From NCBI RefSeq assembly GCF_023065955.2, contig NW_026623008.1:18472001-18536000 (forward strand): a DNA stretch of 64,000 nt. The letters are read 5' to 3'. This document shows, piece after piece, positions 53,416 through 64,000 of the stretch. Both the position numbers and the translations under genes were made by a program. Source of the stretch: Ursus arctos. Taxonomy: Eukaryota; Chordata; Mammalia; Carnivora; Ursidae. The notes below the pieces were generated by a model that searched no databases, had not been told where the DNA came from, and worked only from the letters and a program-made list of their open reading frames with translations. The stretch's first letter is position 1. Every line of letters starts with the position of its first letter.

Positions 53416-54789
53416 AGATAGGAAGCCACAAAAATTTTGTTTTGTGCGTGTGTGCATGTGTGCGCTCTTAGTTTCCAAATTCTTGTTGAAATCTCAAAGG
53501 TTAATTGAAAGCTGGAACTTGCAGTAGCTAAGGAAGGGACATCATTTCTCCCTTTTTGGTTAAGAACTACTGGTTTGGTTTTGACTACTTACCTGACTCG
53601 CCCACAGTTTCCTTGCTTTAAGCTGGCTCTGAGCACATTAGCCCTTTCTGCCTTTTCATACCTCCCCAGAGGGCAGTCACCCCCCAGTGAAATTACATAT
53701 AAACTGCATGCATGCAGTTTCTCATGGGGTGTCCAGAGGTGCCATCAGATTTTCAAAAGGATCCCCCAAACAGTTAAGAATTAACTACTGTCCTCTTCAG
53801 AAGAGGTGCTTTCTGCATTCGCATCTAGATCCGTGACCTATTTCTGAAAGCCTGGGGTTGGGAGCCATGGTAAGAAGAGTGGGCTGGCTAGTGGGGACTT
53901 GGTTCTGCCCCTCTGTACATAGACAGCTTCCCTTGCTGGCCGAGGCTGCAGGCTGCAGCAGCTAGGGAGTGGTGGGAGGTGTGGAGACTCTGCTCTGGAG
54001 GTGGGTGTGAAATAACATGGTGGGTGAAGGTCTGTCTTGGTTGCCAGATGTCTGGATCATTCAGTCTGGCATCTCTGAGCACCCCTGGTAGTAGCTACCT
54101 GCAATTGGTGTTCAATGAGCCCTCTCTTACTATCTCGGAGACCTTAAACTCCTCAGAAGGGAGGAGGCTGAACTATACACACTATTATATTTTGAAGCCT
54201 GTTGTCTCTTCAGACTTCTTGAGTTTGGACCCCCACCTTTCCAAACAACCTGAAAAATGCGAGGCAGAGTCTTTGGTTTAGCTGTTAATGCGGGGTTACC
54301 TTCCCTGGTGTCCTGCCTGATAAGGAATGTGTAGGACTATGGCTGGAGGATGTCTTTATTTCCTTCTCATTTAAATTTCTATCTGTGCCATGCCCAGGGG
54401 TAGATCATTTTAGAAAAGTGCCTGTTTTCATAAAAGGGACTGTTGCTTCCCTCTCTGGCTTGTTTATTTCCAGACATGGATTGATTAGACCCCAGGAGCA
54501 GAGGGGGAGCTAGCATCAGATAAAAAGGGCTCTGTTCTTATGAGATTTTTAAAGTGAAAGTAAACGTCAAGAGAGACCCAGAGAGGGTGATAAATGAGAG
54601 TGAATGAAGACTGGACACCAGGGCTCTAGATCAATGAAGTCTATTTATAAACATGCTGGTATGAGAGATGAACATAGGCATGAGGTTGTGCTGATAAGAT
54701 GGGTTGAAGCTGCATGTTCTGGGTGTACATGCATCAGGAAACAATCTGTCAGTAGAACCAACTATTTCTCTTCACTTTGCAGCCTTGGA

Positions 54790-54945
54790 ACCTTGGAGGA
54801 GGCAATGTGGTGGAAAGGGGGAAAGCCAGAGACTGTGGGTTCCAATCCCAGCTCAGTTATCAACTGTCTGACTTAGGCAAGCCACCTGCTCTCATTCCTG
54901 GACCTTATTTTTCCTTCTATAAAATGGAGTGAGGGAGGGGAGAAT
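54790..54945 (+). repeat. MIR SINE
   Basis: GCAATGTGGTGGAAAGGGGG, GTGGGTTCCAATCCCAGCTC (B-box) and CCTTCTATAAAATGGAGTGA follow MIR order. Confidence 0.82.
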
Positions 54946-55079
54946 AGGCTGGTCACGTACAATCTTGCTTCCAGAGCTGGCCCCCAAGCAGGCTGCTAGT
55001 CTGGTCAGGCACTCCTTAGCAATTGGGTTTTTCCCGGCTCTGTATTCAACGTGTTAGTTCCATGAAGTCAGAGACAATT

Positions 55080-56530
55080 GTGTGTTGACCGTGGTAGTGG
55101 TATTCACTGGCACTTTGTCAAGAGTAGATATCCATATAGTTGATTAAGTTAATTATTTCCATCATCCCTATGGAACTTTAGAGATGGGATTGAACAATGA
55201 CAGATCTTCAGCTTGGGATCACGAAGAGTAAAGGAGTTGGCGAGAATGTAAAACAGCTTGCTAGCAGCCTTCCCTTTCAGATCTGATGATAATATAGGAA
55301 ATTATTGTCATGATTATTAATTATAGGAGACCTTCGCCATTGGTGGATTTCTTACAGATTCAAGTTCAACAGACTTTTCTCACTCATGGCAAGAGCTGGG
55401 GGCGTATAGCTTGTCAGGGTTACATTCCAGTGAGAGGACTCAAACTCTCCTGGGTCCTGCTAATGATGGTTGGTTGCTGATCTGGGGAACCTCAGTTGTC
55501 CCTTTCAGTGAAGGGGGCATTTGTTAAAGGGAATTGGGCAGTCTGGGACATTGAGAATATAGTATTGGAATGAGGCTGCCCCTGGCCCATATGCAGAACA
55601 TGGATTGAGTTTCATCCCCATCTCCTGTGCCCCACTGTAGGTGGCAGTCCCGCTAAGAATCCAGCCTGGGTTCAAGCCCTAGCCACACCATCAACTCTGA
55701 CTGCAAAGAAAAATTCCTGTCACTGGGCCTGTTTTCCCGGTAAAACAAAGGGACTGGCACTTAGGGAACTCTTCTCTTTCCCTCACTCCCACCTATTTAC
55801 TGGTTTGTTTATGGGTCTGCCCAAGTACCTAGAAGAGGATCAATCACCTAGTTGGAGCTTCGTTACTTGAATGAGTTCCCACAGTAAGGATCTATAAACT
55901 AACGGCTAAGGTTGCTGGTGGCAGAGGCTGGATCTTCCTGAGAGCACCTGGAATTCTGAGAGTGCCAGAGGAGGGGCCATAGCAAGGTTGGGGACTCAGC
56001 AGCTCTGTGACCCAAGAGACCTTTTAGAAGTTGCGGTATTTTTCCAAGTGCAAGTCTACCTTGAAGAGAGTGGGGAGGTGGCAGCCATGAATACAATCTT
56101 TTCATGCTTGGATAGCAGGCATCTGGAGGATGCCCGAGTCGCCCTGGAGTGCCCGAGACTTGGCAGGGAGTGCCCCAGCTCTTGCTTTCTATGCCTGCTG
56201 CGTTAAGCCTCCAGGATATTGCTGGTTATGATATGTGACTGTGTCTGAATAAGTCATCTTGGCAAATGATCTTTGCTCGCCATTAATGGGCTGGTTCGTT
56301 AGTCATGTGTGGTTTCTCTGTATATCTGATTTATCACCGCTAGTGCCATGGACAGGTAAGAAAATTAAAAGGCTTTGTGTTCTTTGTAGCATGTGAATCT
56401 GAGCCTGTGAGATGTTCAGGATAATTGATATTAGGAACACCTTAGATTTAAATAGCTTTCCTTTGAAGAGCTCTGTTTAAGTTGCCGATTCATCGAAGAT
56501 CGTTTTCTCCCCCTGTCCTTCAGTTTCCCT
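55080..56530. other. Single-copy intronic stretch with AT-rich blocks
   Basis: Apart from the MIR fragment at 55640-55760 no repeat is recognised. 55120-55330 and 56210-56520 are AT-rich and unique, with homeodomain-type cores such as GTTGATTAAGTTAATTATT and CGCCATTAATGGGC. Possible intronic regulatory elements by inference only. Confidence 0.3.
55640..55760 (+). repeat. MIR SINE fragment
   Basis: CTGGGTTCAAGCCCTAGCCA and TCACTGGGCCTGTTTTCCCG resemble the MIR B-box and core. Confidence 0.55.
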
Positions 56531-57352
56531 CTTGTCCTGCTCTATGATACATTTAATGTAGATAGGAAGACTGGCCTATAATAACTGGACAGGTCCCTTG
56601 GGGGACCCTTACATCCTGAGCCCAGCCACACTTCATCCTTCCTCCTTGGAACTGAGTACTGCACGTAAAGCTTAGAACTTGTCCCCACTGGGTGTACAAC
56701 TTAATACCTACAGGCTGGGTGGGTCTCTTCTTTCATTTTGAGTTGTACTATCATTTTGGGGAATTAGGTGCAGGCATTCCAGGAGCAATTGCTTTTTTGG
56801 GCCTCACATCCTTAACTCTGTTGTTAGTGTTAGGGCTAGAAACAGTGACTTTTAAAAGTCAGCTGTTTATTTCACACTGTCGTTAGCAGAGGGGTAGGAA
56901 TATAGATTCCCCTGCGGTTTTCAGAGTGACTGATTTACATCTGAGCTCAAGAAATGCCTTTTCTCTAGCTTTCCCTGAAGACTGATCCATTACTCTACCA
57001 AAAATAAATATTGTGATATATATCAGGCATACTTTGCTCAAAGGGACTTACATCTTTTCTCTTACTGAAAAAAATAAATCAGGCTCACAAATTGGAAAAT
57101 CCCATCCAGGGAAGCAGTTTGATTATCTCAGGGGGCAGCCGGTCTTGTGGGTACTGCCTCTGGTCTTCCTGTAACCGAAGTTGAGTCTGTGTTAAGGGAG
57201 GTGGTGGGAGCTTTAGGAAATTCTCTCCCTGCCTTGCTTTCATTGGCTAGGTCAGGAAAGCCTTCACAAGGGAATGATGGACAAGATTCAGGAAAGTAGT
57301 TGCCTCTGGTGAATTCACGGGTATTTGTTACCTTACTTTAAAAGAGACACCA

Positions 57353-57558
57353 GGGGCAGCTGGGTGGCTCAGTGGGTTAAGCACCCAACTCTTGATTTCC
57401 ACTCAGGTCATGATCTCAGGGTGGTGAGATGGAGCTCGGCATCAGGCTCTACACTGGGCGTGAAGCCTGCCTGGGATTCTCGTTCTCTCCCTCTTCCTCT
57501 TCCCCTCCCCCCTCTAAAAAAATAAAAAAATAAGAAATAAAAATAAAATAAAAGGGGA
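57353..57558 (+). mobile_element. SINEC, older copy
   Basis: Forward: GGGGCAGCTGGGTGGCTCAG, GGGTTAAGCACCCAACTCTT, CAGGTCATGATCTCAGGGTG, pyrimidine-rich middle and an A-rich AAATAAAATAAAA tail. Confidence 0.93.
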
Positions 57559-57903
57559 CCATGCATGGAGCAGGAATGAGTGTCTTGAATCAAAGATTAT
57601 TATTATCATCCGGTCTGGATACCTGCAGGCCAGAAAGACCAGGTTCATTCAAACAGCAAGCTCTGGTTCTTGACTTCTGACGACCCCACGGCCAAGGCCT
57701 TACACAAAAGTGTTTGCATGATTTGCGGAAAAGAAACAGCAGATTTTCTTAGCTCTGTATTCTCATAGCAGATGATGACAAGACACCTAATTGGGGACTG
57801 GTCAAAAGAATTCTGAGAAGCCAAGAGCCGAAGTCTCTCTTCTTTTCCCCCACTCATCTCTAGGGGCTAGTTAATAGCTTTGGCAGCATAGTTTCGGTTC
57901 TTT

Positions 57904-58016
57904 TATTTTTTTATTTTTATTTTTTTTAAGTGGGCTCCATGCATAATGTGGGGCTTGAACTCAGCACCTTGAGATCAAAGTCGCATGCTCCTCCAACTGA
58001 GCCAGCCAGGTGCCCC
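57904..58016 (-). mobile_element. Short SINEC copy
   Basis: Antisense short form: GTGGGCTCCATGCATAATGT, TGGGGCTTGAACTCAGCACC and CAACTGAGCCAGCCAGGTGC. A near-perfect TSD AGTTTCGGTTCTTT / AGTTTTGGTTCTTT is at 57890-57903 and 58017-58030. Confidence 0.93.
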
Positions 58017-58264
58017 AGTTTTGGTTCTTTCAAATGCAGAGTTGATGTGGCTGAGATCACTGTAAGTCACATGGTTTTGGCACCTCCACCCCCAAAGAGA
58101 ACAGAAGCCACGGAGACCACAGATATAGGCTGTGGCCTCAGTGTGTGTGGTGACCCAGCTGTAGGTGTTTCTTCCCTGAAAAGGCTGTTTTCTTAAGATT
58201 TGGGCTGAGAGCTCCCCAAACTTGGCAGGCGGGCAGTCGGAATAGCTCTCACTCACAAGGAGGT

Positions 58265-58520
58265 CTGAGTATGTCTCTTAACTGCATTTTCATTAATTAA
58301 AGGCTAAGACCAGGGCAGTTGTCCATCCGTTTTAGGGCAACGCTGTTAGTGGTAACTTTTACAGAAGAAACTTTGGCATACTGATTAGCGTTCTCCTTAA
58401 TCAATGAGCAATAATCGTGCTTTTATCGGGCATGCCCTGGGTATCAGCTGCTCCATAGGTGAACATTACAGGCAAATAGTTTTCACTAAATAGCAGCCAT
58501 TTTCAGTGGCTGAATAACAG
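58265..58520. promoter_or_regulatory. AT-rich unique block, possible conserved element
   Basis: TTTTCATTAATTAAAGGC, GATTAGCGTTCTCCTTAATC and CAATAATCGTGCTTTTATCG are unique sequence with homeodomain-type cores between a SINEC and the L1. Candidate only. Confidence 0.28.
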
Positions 58521-60069
58521 AAGATTTGTCTCCCCTCCTTCCACCTCCACCATGACTTGGTGGTCACAGAAAATCCACTGAGTGGTACAGCTGTGTTCTG
58601 TAGGGCCTGCTGCGTTGTCTGGACAGGTCTGTTGGCCTCTCAATGCCTGTCTCTTCTGTTCTTGTGTTGCTGTTTTGTTTTGTTTTGTTTACAACAATCC
58701 TGTGATGCAGGCACTGTCTAAGTATAGCTTACATAGACAGATCTTAAATACACAGTTTGCTGAATTTTAACAAACGCAGAAAACCACGTAAAGCACACAT
58801 GGAAATACGGAACATTTCCGTCACCTCAGAAAGATCCCTCTGCTCCTTCCCAGGCAATCCCCCATCACCCACCTCCCATCTACTATTTCAGTTTGTCACG
58901 AGAGGTTCGTTTTGCCGGTTCTAGAACTTCACATAAATGGAGTAGTGCAACATACGCCCTTTTGTGCAAAGGCTTCCTTCACCAGGGATGTTTCTGAAAT
59001 CCATCCGTGTGTGGATTCACACTTCATCCCTCTCTATTGTCGAGACGCATTCTGTTCCACGAATGTACCACAGTGTGTTCCTCTGTCACCTGTTGTGGAC
59101 TTTTTGGTTGTTTGCAGTGTTTGGCTGTTATGAATAAAGCTTCTGTGACTATTTTATGTACAAGTCTTTGTATAGACATTTTCCATTTCTTTTATGTAAA
59201 TCCATAGCAGTAGACTTGCTGGTTCGTAGAGTAGACGTATGTTTAGTTTTATAAGAAAACTGGAAACACTTTCCCCAGGTACTTAAGCCACTTTAGGCTT
59301 GCATCAGCAGCGTGCGAGACTTCTGCATCTCTGTCAACGCTTGCTGCTGTCCACCTTTTCAAGTTTTGCCATCCTCTGTGAGGTGTAGCAAGAGGTCATT
59401 GTCATTTTAAGTTTTGAGTCCTTGATAACTATTGGTACTGAACATCTTTTCATGTGTTTATTTACTGTTTCTATATCTTCCTTTAAGGGTCTGTTCAAAT
59501 CTTACACCCTTTTTTAGTTAAAAAATTGGGCTCTTTGTCATCTTATTGAATATAGAAATTCTTTATATATTCTGGATATAAGTCCTTTGTCAGATATACA
59601 TTTTATAAATATTTGCTCCCAGTCTACGATTTGTCCTTCCGTTTTCTTAGTGGTAGCATTCAAAGAGCAGAAGTTTTAAATTTTGATGAACTCAGTGTAT
59701 CAATATTTTCTTTTACGGTTAGTGCTTTCTTTGTCTACTCAGAAAAAAAAATTTTGCCTTCCCCATGGTTATGAAAATAGTCTCCTTTAGTTTCAGAAGT
59801 TTGATCATTTTAGTTTTTACATTGCAGTCTCCCTTCTACTTGAAGTGAATTTTTGAATGTGGTGCGAGGTAGGAGTCCAGAGTCGTTATTTTACATTTCG
59901 ATGTCCAGTTGTTTAGTACTTCTTGTTGAAAAGTCTTTCCCTTTCCCATTGAATTGCTCTGATGCCATTTTAGATTTATCGAACATATATATATGGTTCT
60001 GTTTCTGGACTCTTCTACTGATTTATCTTTATGCCAATTCATACTATCTTGATGCTGTAGCTTTATAAT

Positions 60070-60273
60070 AAGTCTTTTTTTTTTTAAGATTTTATTTATT
60101 TATTTGACAGAGATAGAGACAGCCAGCGAGAGAGGGAACACAAGCAGGGGGAGTGGGAGAGGAAGAAGCAGGCTCATAGTGGAGGAGCCTGATGTGGGGC
60201 TCGATCCCATAACGCCGGGATCACGCCCTGAGCTGAAGGCAGACGCTTGACCGCTGTGCCACCCAGGCGCCCC
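60070..60273 (-). mobile_element. SINEC, young copy inside the L1
   Basis: Young-subfamily body, head complement ending CAGGCGCCCC. The TSD AGCTTTATAAT is at 60059-60069 and 60274-60284. Confidence 0.96.
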
Positions 60274-61402
60274 AGCTTTATAATGTCTTAAAAGCAGGTC
60301 CTCTATCTTTGAGCTGCCTTTTCAAAATTGCTTTGGCTATAATAGGTCCTTTGCATTTCTGCATACATTTGAGAACAAGATAGTTTCTGTGAAAAATCCT
60401 GCTGGGAGTTTGATTGGGTTTGCTTTGAACCTGTAAGTCAAATTGGGGAGAACTGATACCTTAACACTATTGAGTCTTTTATCCATGAATGTGGTATCTC
60501 TTGCCATTTATTTAGATTTTCTTTAACTTCTCTGAACAGTGTTTTGTAGTTTTCAACATAGAGGACTTGAACATATTTTATTAACTGTATTTCTAATATT
60601 TTATACTTTTTATGCTGTTATAAATGGTAATCTTTAAACTTTTGTTTTTAAATTTTTGTTGCTAGTACATAGAAATGCAAGAGATTTTTGTATATTGACT
60701 TTATATCATGTGACCTTATTGAATTCATTTAATTTTTTTCTTTTTTGTAGATTCTTTAGGATCTGTTAGGTATACAATCATGTTGTCTGTGAGTCAAGAC
60801 AGCTTTACTTCTTCCTTTCCAATGTTTATGCCTTTTATTTCTTTGTCTTCCTTGATTGCACGGGTTAGGACTTCCTGTTCAAGGTTAAATAGAAGTGGTG
60901 AGAACTGACACCTTTGTTCTTGATCTTAAGGAAGGAACATTCAGTCTTTAACATTAAGTATGTTGTTAGGGGTAGGTTTTGGTAGGTGACTTTTATCCCG
61001 TTGAAGTTTCCTCCCATTCCTAGTTTGCTGAGAGTTTTTATCAGAAATAGGATGAAATTTTGTCAAATGCCTTTTCTGCATCTGTGGAAATGATCATATT
61101 GTTTTTCTCTCCAATTCTGTTAATATGGTGAATCATATTGATTTTAGAAGAATGTTAAACTTGCCTTTGATTTTCTAATATTTTGTCAAGAATTTTTGCG
61201 TCTTTGTGTTTGTGAGGCATATTGGTCTGTGGTTTTCTTATAAGAGCTTTGTCTGGTTTTTGGAACAGCATTATGTTACTTCATAAATGAACCGAAAAAT
61301 GTTCTCTTCTGTTCTCTGAACAAGTTTGTGGGACACTAATATGTCTTCTTAAATGTTTGATGGAATTTACCATCAAAGCCATCTAGGCCTAGTCTGTGTG
61401 TG

Positions 61403-61404
<2 letters not shown>

Positions 61405-61436
<32 letters not shown>
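61405..61436. repeat. (TG)n microsatellite inside L1
   Basis: About 16 GT units followed by a GAGAGAGAGACAGAGAGAG purine run to about 61470. Confidence 0.95.
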
Positions 61437-61438
<2 letters not shown>

Positions 61439-61800
61439 TGAGAGAGAGACAGAGAGAGAGAGGGAGGGAGAGGAAGAGGTTTTAAATTATCAATTCAATT
61501 GCTTTAACAGGTGTAGGGCTATTCAGAATTTTTGTCTCGTGTTGATTTTGTCAATTTTGCTTTCAAGAAACTTGTTTCATCCAAGTTGTAGAATTTATTG
61601 GAATAAAATTGTTCCTAAGATTCTCATTTTCCTTTTAACATTTGTAGGACCCGTAGTGGTGCTCCCTCTTTCATTCCCGATACTGGTAATTGCTTTCTCT
61701 GTTTCATTGTTAAAAGTAGTTTAGCTAGTAGTTTACCAATTTTACTGATCTTTTTCTGGAACCAGCTTTTTATTTTTATTTTTTAAAAATATCCGTTAAA

Positions 61801-61956
61801 GGGGCACCTGGGTGGCTCAGGTCATGATCCTGGGGTTGGGCCCTGCATCAGGCTCCCTGCTCAGTGGGGAGTCTGCTTCTCCCTCTCCCTCTGCCTGCTG
61901 CTCCCCCTGCTTGTGCTCTCTCTCTCTCAAATGAATAAATAAAACTTAAAAAAATA
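61801..61956 (+). mobile_element. SINEC with partial tRNA-region deletion, inside L1
   Basis: GGGGCACCTGGGTGGCTCAG joins directly to GTCATGATCCTGGGG, so the A-box-to-middle segment is missing. The middle and A-rich tail follow. The flanks ATATCCGTTAAA / AATACCCATTAAA are a decayed TSD. Confidence 0.92.
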
Positions 61957-64000
61957 AATACCCATTAAAATTTTTAAAAATATTTACATTTGTCTTTATT
62001 TCCTTCCTTCTGCTTATTTTGGGCTTAATTCACTATCTTCTTATAATTTCTTTATTCTGACAGTCTGTTATGTCCAGTTCCCCTCTTTCAGTCTTCATTC
62101 TGTGGTTGTCATATAGTTTGCTTCTAAAATATTTTATAAACCTCATAATACATAAGTAATTTTTTTGCTTCAGTCAGTTAATTAATTAAATAAATAAATT
62201 AGAGTCTTTTTATTCACACACATACTTACCATTTACAGTGTTCTTCATTCCTTCTTGTATGTCTGAGTTTCTGTCTGGTACCATTTCCCCTTCAGCCTGA
62301 AAAACTACTCTTAATAGTTCTTGTAGTGTAGGTTTGCTGATAATAAATTCTTGCAGCTTTTGTCTATTTTGCTTTCACTTTAAAAGGATATTTTTGCTGG
62401 ATATAGAATTTTAAGTTGACTTTTATTTTTCTTTAATGAAAGACCCATTGTCTTGTAGTTTTCATTGTTTCTGATGAGAGGTTAGAGTATGTTCCCCTTC
62501 ATATAATATCTGTCCCCTCCCTTTGGATGCTACTAAGATGTTACCTTTCATATTCAGCAATTTAACTACGATGTGCCTAGATGTGGTTGTCGTTATTTTT
62601 CTTGAGGTTTATTGAGCTTCTTAGGTCTGTGGGTTGATATTTTTTCATCAGGGTTGGAAAAATTTGGCTCATATTTCTTCAGTATTTTTTTCTGCCTCCG
62701 TCTGTCTCCTTTTCTTTTAGAACTCCAGTTGCATATGAGTTAGATTTCTTGATACTTTTTTTATAGTCACTGAATTTCTTCATTTTCTTTTCAGCCTTTC
62801 TCTCTGTGCTTTGATGTAGATAGTTATATGAACATATCTTCAGGTTCACTGAACTTTTCTGTAGTGTCCAATTGCTTGTTAAGCGTACCCAGTGAATTTT
62901 TTATTTCAGATTTTTTTTGCTTCTAGAATTTCCATCTGGACCTTCTCCATTGTTTTTGTTTCTCTGATATTTCCCATCTGTTCATTTATTGTTTCCATAT
63001 TTTTCTTTAAGGTCTAAGACATATTTATAATACTTTTTCAAAAAGTCTTTTTGGCTATTTCCAAAATCTTTCTCATCATTGGGTCTGTACTCATTGACTG
63101 TTTTATCTCCTGGTTCACATTTTTTTTTTTTTTTATGTCTTCACGTGTCTACTTATTTTTTTTTAAATTCTGTGCTAAACATTGTGAATCCTACTCTTTT
63201 TAAGATTCTAGCTTCATCTGCTCTTATGCAGTCTTTCTCCCCTCCTCTTCACTTCCGGTAGCTCTCAGGATACCTGCTCTGGCTATTTTATTTTCTACTT
63301 CTCCTGTCTTGTGATTTTCTAACCTGGACTTGTCCAGGAAACCATTCAGTCTAGCTTCTATAAGTTAGCATTACATATAACATACAAATGAACACTTTGA
63401 GTAGGTTTCTAAAGACTCCTGAATCAAGTGCATGAACTTTAATGTACATATTTTAGTGTAGTTTAGATATTTAAAGATTCTTATTTATTTTTGGTGATTG
63501 GTATTGGGTACATGAAATATAATTTTGTATTGAATCTATATCCTAAGTAAAAACAACTGTTCTCAAAGGGCTCCTAATTTTTGGTTGATTTGATCTTAAA
63601 TTATTTGTGCATTTTTTGCTCCTCTGTTTTTAGATGTTAGAAGAAATATTTGCTAGTATCTTGATGTTCCAGTGGCCTCTGATAGTGTCACTTTCTTCCA
63701 GGATTTAACCCGTCAAGTGTTTTCTCTGGGCTCCTTACCTGAAGTCTAACGACTACTTTCTAAACCTTGTTTTGGAAATGCCCACATTAAAAAAACAGAA
63801 CAAAATAAAACTGTTCACATAGGCCACATTACTGAATTACTGATCAGAAGAAAGCTAAATATACGTGGATGAAGGATTTCCAAAGTGCCTTCTGTGAGAT
63901 CTGGTCTCTTATTTCCCCTTATTCAATAAAGTTCAGTGTGGAGTAAAGATAGTATTTTATGGCAAAGGCTACCTTTAACTTTGTCTCCTTTGAAACTAGT

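Larger units (their letters stand above)
58735..63250 (-). mobile_element. Long antisense L1M LINE remnant in MAN1C1 intron 1
   Basis: Read in reverse it follows the order of an L1: 3' UTR (58735-59100), ORF2 C-terminal part (59100-60300), reverse-transcriptase region (about 60300-61790) and more 5' sequence (61960-63250). Landmarks on the + strand are TATTCTGGATATAAGTCCTT, AGGTATACAATCATG and GGAATTTACCATCAAAGCC. It carries many stops and indels. The reverse-transcriptase catalytic motif position (60772-60792) reads as a mutated TDN in place of ADD. Two SINECs are inserted. The 5' portion may be a second, HAL1-like element; the join cannot be resolved by eye. Confidence 0.82.
52176..64000 (+). 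other. MAN1C1: MAN1C1 intron 1, 5' part
   Basis: The sequence after the GTAAGG donor contains no second exon recognisable as the start of the GH47 catalytic domain, so the intron runs beyond the window. 52176-54780 is largely single-copy with no recognised element except a CRE at 53408. Further on there are MIRs, SINECs, two AT-rich unique blocks and the antisense L1. 63250-64000 is AT-rich sequence that I cannot classify. Confidence 0.85.

Noticed and set aside
61353..61724. 123-residue plus-strand frame with hydrophobic stretch
   Set aside because: It is antisense L1 sequence translated through a TG/GA microsatellite and has no independent support.

Overview
This is mammalian nuclear DNA with spliced genes, long introns, a CpG-island promoter and dense interspersed repeats. 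It belongs to a carnivoran: there are about 17 copies of the tRNA-Lys-derived SINEC family. Six copies form a nearly uniform young subfamily of the kind I associate with arctoid carnivores (bears, giant panda, pinnipeds). The order is from repeat type; the species cannot be fixed from the sequence.

Layout. (1) 1-14645 is the 3' part of LDLRAP1 (ARH, the LDL receptor adaptor) on the + strand. Seven coding exons, matching exons 3-9 of the human gene, encode the last 232 residues, from the middle of the PTB domain to the stop, followed by a roughly 1.85 kb 3' UTR with an AATAAA signal at 14624. Exons 1-2 and the promoter lie upstream of the window. (2) 14646 to about 49500 is a 35 kb intergenic stretch in which I find no protein-coding gene. 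It holds MIR, L2, L1M, MLT1-like LTR, MER5A-like, palindromic MITE-like and SINEC elements, microsatellites, a degenerate minisatellite and a few AT-rich single-copy blocks that could be regulatory. (3) About 50130-52150 is a strong CpG island holding the promoter, leader and first coding exon of MAN1C1 (Golgi class I alpha-1,2-mannosidase IC), + strand. (4) 52176-64000 is the 5' part of MAN1C1 intron 1, ending in a long, old, antisense L1 (about 58.7-63.2 kb).

The two genes are neighbours in the same order and orientation in human 1p36.11 (established knowledge), so this is ordinary conserved synteny. Their products do not share a pathway: LDLRAP1 couples lipoprotein receptors to clathrin and AP-2 at the plasma membrane, whereas MAN1C1 trims N-glycan mannose in the Golgi.

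I found no unknown coding system, RNA gene or CRISPR-like array. The observations most worth a second look are non-coding: a lone start-stop upstream ATG in the presumed MAN1C1 leader, a CCAAT/GC-box cluster with CGG runs in its promoter, an alternating TG/CA block just upstream, a roughly 24-bp degenerate minisatellite at 31.0-31.4 kb, several repeats interrupted by datable SINE insertions, and AT-rich homeodomain/POU-motif blocks that look like possible conserved elements. Repeat names are from memory of consensus sequences, without a database search, and repeat ends are approximate unless a target-site duplication (TSD) is given.
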